This document shows positions 52,061 through 59,867 of a stretch of 64,000 nt of DNA, piece after piece. Position 1 is the stretch's first letter. Each line of letters opens with the position of its first letter. Source of the DNA: M3007 sp044230315 (GTDB lineage: Bacteria > Bacteroidota > Bacteroidia > Chitinophagales > Saprospiraceae); assembly GCA_044230315.1 (NCBI GenBank), contig JBGARJ010000004.1, positions 1 through 64,000 of the forward strand, given 5' to 3'. The notes beneath the pieces were generated by a model. That model saw only the letters and a list, made by a program, of their open reading frames with translations, searched no databases and was not told the origin of the DNA. A program made the position numbers and the translations under genes.

Positions 52061-53378
52061 TAAAGGTCGCTCCTTCGCCTTCTTTCGACACTACCGACAA
52101 GCTGCCTTTGTGCAGTTGGATGATCTGGCGGCAAAGGCTGAGGCCGATGCCCGAACCCTGGTTTTTGGTCGTAAAAAACGGCACGAAAATCTGCTCCTGC
52201 AGGTCGGCGGGTATCCCCGGGCCATTATCGGCAATGTGGAGCAGAACCGTCCCCTCTGCATCTTTGGCCACACCGACGCTGATCGCCGGATGTTCAACCG
52301 GCTCCACGGCTTCGATAGCGTTTTTCAACAGGTTGATGAGCACTTGTTCGAGTAATTCGGGGTCTGCCTGAATGGTCGGCGGCGTGGCGGGCGCCTGTTT
52401 TTCCAGGCGGATCTGTTTTTCAGCGATAGCCGGCTTGAACAACGTGATGACATCGTCGAGCAGGACAACAGGATTGACTTCCTGGAATTTGGGTTGCGGG
52501 ATACGGGTCAATTGCCGGTACGTTTCGGTAAAATGCAACAGTCCTTCGCTGCGTTTGCGGATCGCGCGTACGGCCGTCCGAATATCCTCGGCCGCATCGG
52601 CGTCGAAAGTGGCAAAGCGGCCGACCATGTCGCTGGCCGTGGCCGCCAGCGATGCCACCGGCGTCACAGAATTCATGATCTCGTGGGTGAGAATGCGGAT
52701 CAATTTCTGCCAGGATTGCACTTCCTGTTCTTCCAGTTCGGCACTGATGTTCTGGAGCGAGTATAAGTGGTATTCGCCGTTCTTCAGTTTGAGTATGGTG
52801 GTGCGCACGGCCAGCTGCAGTATTTGGTTGTTGACCACCAGTTTGACCAACTGCCGGTCGCCCGGCAGGAGGCTTTCCATGGCGGCGTGCAGGGTTGGAT
52901 TGAACCGCGCCACGGAGGCCAGGTCGGGGAAATACGATTTGTGGAGCAAACGCTGGAGGGCCCGGTTCATGAGCAGGGTCTGGCCCGTTTTGTCGAAACA
53001 GATCAGGCCGGTATCCACATGTTCGACAATTGCCTGCAGGTATTGAAACTGCGCTTCTTTTTCCTGCCGGATATCCCGGAATTTGTCGGTGATCACATTG
53101 AAAGCGCCGTACAGTTTATTGAACGACTGGTCGGGTTCCTGCGTCGTATAGGTTGCCGTATAATCGTCGTATTTGATATTGAGTAAAAAAGAGGCGATCT
53201 CCGAGTTGGTTTTGTCGACAAGGCTGAACAAACTCGCGACTGCAGCAATGGCCGTCAGGCCGGCCAGAATGGCCAGGCCTCCGAAACCGGGGGCATAAAT
53301 GCCGTACACCACACCACCCAGCGCCAGTGCGATGACGAGGATATGCAGGAGGATCTTGGTTTTGAAAAAACGAAGCAT
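52047..53378 (-). CDS. sensor histidine kinase (NtrY-like)
   Basis: 443 residues from the ATG at 53378. Two membrane segments (about 9-28 and 33-53), a linker, a PAS-type domain about 110-215 (YLQAIVEHVDTGLICFDKTG), the dimerisation helix with phospho-acceptor His232 (RILTHEIMNSVTPVASL), and the HATPase core with N box (QVLINLLKNAIEAV), G1 (DNGPGIP) and G2 (GSGIGLSLCRQIIQLHKG). The THEIMNSVTP variant of the H box is common for NtrY-like kinases of this phylum. It lies 126 bp downstream of the response regulator on the same strand, so the two form the pair. Confidence 0.9.
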   Translation of the reverse strand: MLRFFKTKILLHILVIALALGGVVYGIYAPGFGGLAILAGLTAIAAVASLFSLVDKTNSEIASFLLNIKYDDYTATYTTQEPDQSFNKLYGAFNVITDKFRDIRQEKEAQFQYLQAIVEHVDTGLICFDKTGQTLLMNRALQRLLHKSYFPDLASVARFNPTLHAAMESLLPGDRQLVKLVVNNQILQLAVRTTILKLKNGEYHLYSLQNISAELEEQEVQSWQKLIRILTHEIMNSVTPVASLAATASDMVGRFATFDADAAEDIRTAVRAIRKRSEGLLHFTETYRQLTRIPQPKFQEVNPVVLLDDVITLFKPAIAEKQIRLEKQAPATPPTIQADPELLEQVLINLLKNAIEAVEPVEHPAISVGVAKDAEGTVLLHIADNGPGIPADLQEQIFVPFFTTKNQGSGIGLSLCRQIIQLHKGSLSVVSKEGEGATFIIRL

Positions 53379-53504
53379 CTTAAAGTTCGGAGGTTGAAGT
53401 TCGAAGTTAATTTGCGGTAAAATCCAAAACGGTGCCCGGCAAGCAACGGAATCATTTTCTCCGAAAAACGCAGGTATAAACACGATATCCGGGCATTCAC
53501 GCAT

Positions 53505-54887
53505 TCATATCCCATGTTTTTCCAGGCGCCGGTACAGGGCTGCCCGGGTGAGGCCCAGCTCGTCTGCCGCTTTGGAAATATTGCCCTGGAATTTGGTCAT
53601 GGCCCGTTGGATAAGTTTTTTTTCCATCTCTTCGAGGTTGAGCGTTTCGTCGGCCTGGAAGAATTCCGGCGCCTGGTGAAAATCCGGATGGAGCAGGAAA
53701 TCCCCTGGCGTGAGCACGTTTTTTTCGGACAGGATCACTGCCCGTTCGATCGCATGGCGCAACTCCCGGATATTGCCCGGCCAGGGGTATTGTTCCAGTT
53801 TTTGTAGGGCGGCAGGGTGCAGTTCCAGGTCTGCTTTTTGGTACTTCTTGGCGTATTGCTTTAGAAAATGGCTGGCTAGCAGTCCAATATCGCCTTCGCG
53901 GGCGCGCAAAGGCGGCAGGTGGATCTCGACGGTGTTGATGCGGTACAGCAAATCCTGGCGAAATGTTTTTTCGCGTACCATATCGTACAACGGCATATTG
54001 GTCGCACAAATGAGCCGGATGTCGACTGCTATCGACTGGTTGGAGCCGACCCGTACAATCTCGCGGTTTTGCAGGGCGGCCAGGAGTTTGGCTTGCGTGG
54101 GCAGGGCGAGGTTGCCAATTTCGTCGAGGAACAGGGTGCCGCCCTGGGCCGCTTCGAAACGGCCGGCGCGGTCTTCGCGTGCGTCGGTAAAAGCGCCTTT
54201 TTTGTGGCCGAACAATTCGCTTTCAAACAGTGATTCGGGTATGGCGCCCAGGTCGACATTTACAAAAACCTGTTCGTGGCGGAGGGAACGCCGGTGAATG
54301 GCCCGCGCCACCAGTTCTTTCCCTGTGCCGTTTTCCCCCAAGATCAGGATATTCGCATCGGTAGTAGCTACCTTGTCGATCGTTTTGAATATTTCGGCCA
54401 TGGCTGCCGACTGCCCGACAATATCGCCGGCGCCGGCGGCATCCAGGTGGTCGGTAAGGGCGCGCTGCCTGGTTTGGAGCTGCGCCACTTCCTTGCGGCT
54501 GAGGCCAAGGTTGAACGCAGCCTGCACCGTAGCCAGCAGTTTTTCGTTGCGCCAGGGCTTTTCGACAAAATCGGCGGCGCCGGATTTGAGCGCGCGCACG
54601 GCCTTCTCCACTTCACCATAGGCGGTAATCATGATCACCTGCACGCCCGGGCGCAGTTCGAGGGTTTTTTGCAGCCATTGCAGTCCTTCCTCCCCGCTGG
54701 TGTCGCCTTTTCGAAAATTCATATCGAGCAGCACCACATCCGGCTCGTACTGCTTGAGCAAGCGCGGGAGGTGCTGCGGGTTTTCCTCGGTAAATACATG
54801 CGCAAAATGCTGCTTGAGGAACATCCGGAGCGTAAAAAGGATATCCTCTTCATCATCGACGATCAGGACGGTGCCTGTTTGCTTCAT
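53505..54887 (-). CDS. sigma-54-dependent response regulator (NtrC family)
   Basis: 460 residues. Receiver domain 1-120 with phospho-acceptor Asp55 (DVVLLDMNF), AAA+ domain about 155-390 with Walker A LGENGTGKE (183-191), Walker B TLFLDE (251-256) and the sigma-54 contact loop GAFTDA (231-236), and a Fis-type helix-turn-helix at 436-460 (ISKAADELGLTRAALYRRLE). The loop has Asp where most activators have Gly. The gene is divergent from the HlyD/ABC operon whose upstream region carries a sigma-54-like promoter and dyads, which makes that operon the probable target. Confidence 0.92.
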   Translation of the reverse strand: MKQTGTVLIVDDEEDILFTLRMFLKQHFAHVFTEENPQHLPRLLKQYEPDVVLLDMNFRKGDTSGEEGLQWLQKTLELRPGVQVIMITAYGEVEKAVRALKSGAADFVEKPWRNEKLLATVQAAFNLGLSRKEVAQLQTRQRALTDHLDAAGAGDIVGQSAAMAEIFKTIDKVATTDANILILGENGTGKELVARAIHRRSLRHEQVFVNVDLGAIPESLFESELFGHKKGAFTDAREDRAGRFEAAQGGTLFLDEIGNLALPTQAKLLAALQNREIVRVGSNQSIAVDIRLICATNMPLYDMVREKTFRQDLLYRINTVEIHLPPLRAREGDIGLLASHFLKQYAKKYQKADLELHPAALQKLEQYPWPGNIRELRHAIERAVILSEKNVLTPGDFLLHPDFHQAPEFFQADETLNLEEMEKKLIQRAMTKFQGNISKAADELGLTRAALYRRLEKHGI

Positions 54888-54924
54888 AAGAATCCTGGTT
54901 CAGAACGGCGAAGTTGAAAAAAAG

Positions 54925-54940
54925 TGTCCGGAAATGGACA
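54925..54940. promoter_or_regulatory. dyad site 1, candidate enhancer for the NtrC-type regulator
   Basis: TGTCC-GGAAAT-GGACA is a perfect 5+5 bp dyad with a 6-base spacer, 144 bp before the -24 element of the promoter at 55084. The same half-sites recur at 55001-55020. Confidence 0.5.
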
Positions 54941-55000
54941 GTTACCCGGAAGAAAAGATGCTTTCCCTCAAAGGAACATTTGATCGAAAACGGACAAGCG

Positions 55001-55020
55001 GGTGTTCAAAAATGGACACC
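55001..55020. promoter_or_regulatory. dyad site 2, candidate enhancer for the NtrC-type regulator
   Basis: GGTGTTC-AAAAAT-GGACACC has 7-bp arms with one G-T pair and the same 6-base spacer as site 1. A half-site GGACA at 54992-54996 lies close by. About 64 bp upstream of the sigma-54-like promoter, a normal enhancer distance. Confidence 0.5.
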
Positions 55021-55083
55021 GGGCTTATTTTGAAGGTAAAAATTAAGTTTATAAAATGTTCTTTATCAAATAAATATGGTTTT

Positions 55084-55099
55084 TGGCACAGCCATTGTT
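55084..55099 (+). promoter_or_regulatory. sigma-54-like promoter of the HlyD/ABC operon
   Basis: TGGCAC (55084-55089), 5 bases, then TTGTT (55095-55099). The GG at -24 and the spacing fit TGGCAC-N5-TTGCW exactly; the -12 GC is GT here. The predicted start of transcription is near 55110, giving an 80-nt leader before the ATG at 55190. Confidence 0.55.
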
Positions 55100-55189
55100 A
55101 CCCCAGGGGTGCCGCCAATTTTGCAGGGTTAATATCTTCCGGGCAGTATTTTAGCCGAACCATTTGGCGCATGCATTTCGAACAGAACC

Positions 55190-56440
55190 ATGGATAAAAA
55201 AATAGAAAAGAAGCGGTTTACCTGGCAACGCATTTTAATGGCGGTTGTCGCTATCGCCGGGTTGTCCTTTTTGATTTCTTCGATGATCAAAAACGCCGGC
55301 ACCACTCGCCTCAACGTACAAAGCGAACGGCTGATGGTGGATACCGTGGGTCGGGGCAATTTTCAGGAATTTATCCCGGTGACAGGCGTCGTGGAGCCGC
55401 TCCGGACCGTATTTATCGATGCCGTGGAGGGCGGTAAAGTGGAAGAAAAATTTGTGGAAGACGGTGCGTTAGTACAGGCCAACCAGCAGATCCTGCGCCT
55501 GTCGAACCCCGACCTGATGGTCAATTACCTCAACCAGGAAGCCAATATCATCTCGCAGATCAACCAGATCCGGAATACCTCCATTCTGATGGAGCAGCAG
55601 AGCCTGAGCCTGCGCGAACAAGCGGTGGATGTGGATTATCAGCTGGATCTGACCACCAAACGCGTGGCCCGCAACCGCGAATTGTACAAAGACAACGTCA
55701 TCGCCCGGGTGGAATACGAGGAGTCGGAAGCGCTGCACAACAACCTGCAAAACCGCCAAAAACTCCTGTCGGCCACCATCCGGAAAGACAGCGCTTACCA
55801 GGCACTTCAGCAGCAGCAAATGGCCTCGTCGCTCGACCTGATGCAGCGCAACCTGGCCATTACCCGGCAAAGTTTGGATCAGCTTACCGTGCGGGCGCCG
55901 ATTGCCGGCCAATTGTCGGGACTGAGCAAAGAGCTGGGGGAAAGCGTGGCCCGCAGCGAAAACATCGGTCAGATCGACGATCTGAGCAACTTCAAGGTGC
56001 GCGTCCGCATCGACGAATTTTATATTTCCCGGGTGTTTAACGAACAAGAAGGCAGCTTCCAGTTTGCGGGTAAATCATTTGCCCTGAAAATCAAAAAGAT
56101 ATACCCACAGGTCACCAACGGCGCCTTTGAAGCCGACATGGTGTTTGTGGGCGCCGCGCCCGACGGCATCAAGCGCGGCCAATCGGTATCCGTCAAGCTG
56201 GAACTCAGCGCCGAAGAACAAGCCACCCTGCTCCAGCGCGGCGGTTTTTACCAAACCACCGGCGGCAATTGGGTGTACGTGATCGACCCCGCCAGCGGGA
56301 ATGCGCGCAAACGCAATATCCGGCTGGGCCGCCAAAACCCGAATTTCTACGAAGTACTCGATGGCCTGCAAACCGGAGAGGTGGTTATTGTTTCCGGTTA
56401 TGAGAACTTCGGCGACAAGGATGAATTGGTGTTGAAGTAA
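55190..56440 (+). CDS. HlyD/RND-type periplasmic adaptor protein
   Basis: 416 residues. One N-terminal membrane anchor about 14-33 (RILMAVVAIAGLSFLISSMI), then a barrel-sandwich/lipoyl half (IPVTGVVEPLRTVFIDAVEGGKVEEKFVEDGALV), a long alpha-helical hairpin about 110-215 (LREQAVDVDYQLDLTTKRVARN), the second lipoyl half (LTVRAPIAGQLSGL) and a beta-barrel/membrane-proximal part. It links an inner-membrane ABC transporter to an outer-membrane channel. First gene of an operon with the ATPase 47 bp downstream. Confidence 0.9.
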   Translation: MDKKIEKKRFTWQRILMAVVAIAGLSFLISSMIKNAGTTRLNVQSERLMVDTVGRGNFQEFIPVTGVVEPLRTVFIDAVEGGKVEEKFVEDGALVQANQQILRLSNPDLMVNYLNQEANIISQINQIRNTSILMEQQSLSLREQAVDVDYQLDLTTKRVARNRELYKDNVIARVEYEESEALHNNLQNRQKLLSATIRKDSAYQALQQQQMASSLDLMQRNLAITRQSLDQLTVRAPIAGQLSGLSKELGESVARSENIGQIDDLSNFKVRVRIDEFYISRVFNEQEGSFQFAGKSFALKIKKIYPQVTNGAFEADMVFVGAAPDGIKRGQSVSVKLELSAEEQATLLQRGGFYQTTGGNWVYVIDPASGNARKRNIRLGRQNPNFYEVLDGLQTGEVVIVSGYENFGDKDELVLK

Positions 56441-56487
56441 TTTTAAGTTTTTCACTTGCACACTTTATTGGTATTACTTGACCACTT

Positions 56488-57174
56488 ATGATAAAAACGA
56501 ACAAATTATCGAAAGTTTACCGCACCGAAGAGGTGGAAACCACGGCCTTGAATGAGGTGGATGTGGACATTAAAGAAGGGGAATTCGTATCGGTGATGGG
56601 GCCGTCCGGTTGCGGCAAGTCGACGCTGCTCAATGTCTTGGGCATGATCGACAGCCCGAGCGGCGGCGACTATTTCTTCATGGGCGAAGAGGTGGGCCGT
56701 TTGAGCGAACGCAAACGCTCCAATGTTCGGAAACACAATCTGGGCTTCGTGTTCCAGAGTTTCAACCTCATCGACGAGCTCACCGTGTACGAGAACGTGG
56801 AACTGCCGATGCTGTACACCAAGGTGCCCTCGGCCGAACGCAAAAAACGGGTGGAAGAATTGCTGGAAGGCATGAACATCATGCACCGCCGCAACCACTT
56901 TCCGCAGCAGTTGTCGGGCGGCCAACAACAGCGCGTGGCCGTGGCCCGGGCGATCGTCAACCGCCCCAAACTCATCCTCGCCGACGAACCCACGGGGAAC
57001 CTGGACAGCGCCAACGGCGATGAAGTGATGAAAATCCTGTCGCAACTCAACTCCGAAGGAACGACCATTCTCATGGTGACGCACTCGCAGTACTGCGCCG
57101 AATTTGGCAACCGGATCATCCGGATGCTCGACGGACAGGTGGTCACCGAGAACCTGGTCAAGCAATACCTGTAA
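56488..57174 (+). CDS. MacB/LolD-type ABC transporter ATP-binding protein
   Basis: 228 residues. Walker A GPSGCGKST (38-46), Q loop FVFQSFNLIDELTVYENVELP, signature LSGGQQQRVAVARAIVNRP, Walker B LILADEPTGNLDS and the switch His in VTHSQYC. The type VII (MacB/LolD/FtsE) subfamily powers mechanotransmission across the inner membrane without moving the cargo itself. Expected to pair with the FtsX-like permeases that follow 188 bp downstream. Confidence 0.93.
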   Translation: MIKTNKLSKVYRTEEVETTALNEVDVDIKEGEFVSVMGPSGCGKSTLLNVLGMIDSPSGGDYFFMGEEVGRLSERKRSNVRKHNLGFVFQSFNLIDELTVYENVELPMLYTKVPSAERKKRVEELLEGMNIMHRRNHFPQQLSGGQQQRVAVARAIVNRPKLILADEPTGNLDSANGDEVMKILSQLNSEGTTILMVTHSQYCAEFGNRIIRMLDGQVVTENLVKQYL

Positions 57175-57362
57175 CACCAGCCGGGGAAACCGCAAGGGGC
57201 ATGCAACTGAATAATTAAGCTACGAAAACAAACCCATTCCTGCCTGCCACATTTTCCCCTGCCGTTTAACGCCGAATTCGCTGTCTGTCTGATTTCGGAG
57301 CCGGGGGCGCGCTACCAACGGCGCTCCCGCTCCTTCACCATCAACCTATTGCGCAATCTACC

Positions 57363-59792
57363 ATGTGGCAACGTTCGTGGAAAATAGCCTGGCGCAACCT
57401 GTGGCGTCAATGGAACTACACCCTGATCAACCTCCTGGGCATGGCCGTGAGCATTGCAGCAAGCCTGCTGTTGTTTCACCTGGTGCAATATGAACGGAGT
57501 TTCGACCGCGCTCAGCCCAATTTTGACCGGATAGTCCGGATCATTACCGCGCATTCGAGCGCCGAAGGCACCTCGTACACGCCCGGCATCCCCATCCCGG
57601 CCATGGACGCCATCCAGGCGGGGGTACCGCAGTTCGAACAATTCGCCCGCCTGCATTCCTTCTGGCCGCAGATCACCGCCTCTGCCATACCTGGCAACCG
57701 CACCGGACAGAAATTTGCCACCGACGGGCAACGCGAAGTCGCCGCTTTTATCGAACCCTCCTTTTTCCGGATCTTCCAGTGGTCCTGGCTCAGCGGCGAC
57801 CCCATAACCGCGCTGACCGAACCGTACAGCGCTGCGCTGACCCAACGTACCGCCGAGAAATGCTTCGGCAACTGGCAAGTCGCCCTGGGCAAAACGGTCC
57901 TGCTCGACAACGCCATTGAGGTTGTTGTCCGGGGCATTATCGCCAACCCACCCGATAACTCCGACTTTCAATTTAACCTGCTGGTTTCGTATTCCACCCT
58001 GCCGAAAAACGCTGAGTTATACAATTACTACACGGAATGGGGCAGCAACAGCAGCAACAACCAGGCCTGGGCACTCTTGCGTACTGCCGGTCAACTGAAC
58101 CAAGCGGGGACTGTATTGGCCGGTATCGGCAAGCAGGAATATAAAAACGACAACGTCCGCACCGTACACCGCCTGCAGCCGCTGGCCCAACAGCATTTCG
58201 ACGCGCAGATCGGTCACCTGGGCACGCATACCGTCACAGAAGGGCGCCTCTGGACGCTTTCCCTGATCGGTCTGCTCATCCTGGTGATGGCCTGTTTCAA
58301 TTTCATCAACCTCGCCACGGCGCAAGCCAGCGCACGCTCCAAAGAAGTGGGAGTGCGCAAAACACTGGGCAGCAGCCGGCAGCAATTGGTCGCGCAGTTT
58401 CTCGGTGAAACCATGGTGACCGTGTTGCTTGCCGTGGCCATCGGCGGCGTTCTGGCGTTTGCAGCCAAACCATTGTTGAGCCAGGTGACCGACCTGCCGG
58501 CGCAATGGCCATTCCTCACCGATCCAAAGGTAATAGCCTTCCTGCTTGTGCTCACCGTGGCTATAAGCCTGCTGGCCGGTCTCTACCCCGCCCTGGTGCT
58601 GGCGGGCATGGATCCGGTGCAAGCCATTAAAACCAGTCTCCAAAGCCGGATGATTGGCGGCGTTTCGCTCCGGAAAGTACTGGTGATGCTGCAATTTGGC
58701 ATTGCACAGGCCCTCATTATCGGAACCATGGTAACGGTCAGCCAGATGAATTATATCCGGCGGATGGACCTTGGTTTTCAACCGGACCTGGTCTATACGG
58801 TGCTCGGCCTGAATTCGGACAGCACCGTGTTGGCCCGCCTCGACGGGTTTAAAAGCCGCCTGTTACAACTACCGGCGGTAAAGTCGGTCGCCTTTGGAAG
58901 CGACATCCCTTCCTCCGACAACAACTGGAACACCAATTTCGGCTATGGCAGAAGCGCGCAGGATGCGCCGTTTAGTACGAGCCTGAAATTTGGCGATGCC
59001 GATTACCTGAACACCTATGGTCTGCGTTTGCTGGCCGGCCGCTCACAAATACAGGGGGATACTGCGAATGAGTACGTGGTCAACATGACCCTGCTCCGGA
59101 AACTGGGCGTCACCGATCCGCAAAAAGCCATCGGACAGGATATGCGCCTGGGCAGAAATCCCTGGCGGCCCATCGTGGGCGTGGTGGAAGACTTTACCGC
59201 CAATTCGGCCCGCGACCCGCTGCGGCCGGTTGTCATTTCCTGCCGGAAAAAATTTTACAGCACGGTAGGGATCAAAATGCACCCCGAAAACATCAACACC
59301 ACCACAGCTGCTATCCAGCAAATCTTTGATGCCGTGTTTCCGGAGCAGGTTTTTGACGGCCGTTTTTTCGATGAACGGATCGCCGAATATTACCGCGACG
59401 AAAGCCGGTTCACCGCTATGTGCAAAGGATTTGCCCTGTTGGCGATCTTTATCTCTTGCCTGGGCCTGTATGGGTTGGCTTCGTTGCTGGCGGCCCAAAA
59501 GACCAAGGAAATCGGCATCCGCAAAGTATTGGGCGCTTCCGTAACCGCCATGGTGAGCTTGTTGTCCAAGGATTTTCTGCGCCTCGTTTTGTTTGCCTTT
59601 TTGATCGCGGCACCGGTAGCCTGGTGGGCCATGAACCGCTGGCTGGAAGACTTCGCCTACCGAACGTCCATTGGATGGTGGATCTATGTCGGGACGGCCG
59701 CGCTGGTAACGGCAGTTGCTTTTCTGACCATCAGCTTTCAGGCCGTCCGCGCCGCACTTGCCAACCCGGTGAACAGTCTGCGAAATGAATAG
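57363..59792 (+). CDS. FtsX/MacB-like ABC transporter permease (1 of 3)
   Basis: 809 residues. N-terminal amphipathic WKIAWRNLWRQWNYTLINL leads into TM1, then a MacB-type periplasmic domain (about 45-280), an FtsX core of three segments including SKEVGVRKTLGSSRQQLVAQFLGETM, a second periplasmic domain, and a second FtsX core with KTKEIGIRKVLGASVTAMVSLL. The double MacB-FtsX plan of about 800 residues is the normal size in Bacteroidota. The ARSKEVGVRKTLG coupling motif contacts the ATPase. Cargo unknown. Confidence 0.88.
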   Translation: MWQRSWKIAWRNLWRQWNYTLINLLGMAVSIAASLLLFHLVQYERSFDRAQPNFDRIVRIITAHSSAEGTSYTPGIPIPAMDAIQAGVPQFEQFARLHSFWPQITASAIPGNRTGQKFATDGQREVAAFIEPSFFRIFQWSWLSGDPITALTEPYSAALTQRTAEKCFGNWQVALGKTVLLDNAIEVVVRGIIANPPDNSDFQFNLLVSYSTLPKNAELYNYYTEWGSNSSNNQAWALLRTAGQLNQAGTVLAGIGKQEYKNDNVRTVHRLQPLAQQHFDAQIGHLGTHTVTEGRLWTLSLIGLLILVMACFNFINLATAQASARSKEVGVRKTLGSSRQQLVAQFLGETMVTVLLAVAIGGVLAFAAKPLLSQVTDLPAQWPFLTDPKVIAFLLVLTVAISLLAGLYPALVLAGMDPVQAIKTSLQSRMIGGVSLRKVLVMLQFGIAQALIIGTMVTVSQMNYIRRMDLGFQPDLVYTVLGLNSDSTVLARLDGFKSRLLQLPAVKSVAFGSDIPSSDNNWNTNFGYGRSAQDAPFSTSLKFGDADYLNTYGLRLLAGRSQIQGDTANEYVVNMTLLRKLGVTDPQKAIGQDMRLGRNPWRPIVGVVEDFTANSARDPLRPVVISCRKKFYSTVGIKMHPENINTTTAAIQQIFDAVFPEQVFDGRFFDERIAEYYRDESRFTAMCKGFALLAIFISCLGLYGLASLLAAQKTKEIGIRKVLGASVTAMVSLLSKDFLRLVLFAFLIAAPVAWWAMNRWLEDFAYRTSIGWWIYVGTAALVTAVAFLTISFQAVRAALANPVNSLRNE

Positions 59793-59867
59793 CGATGAGT
59801 TCCATGATGCAGTAAAAATCTGGACAATAGCGTAATAACATGATTTTCAGCATAAAAGACACTGAAA

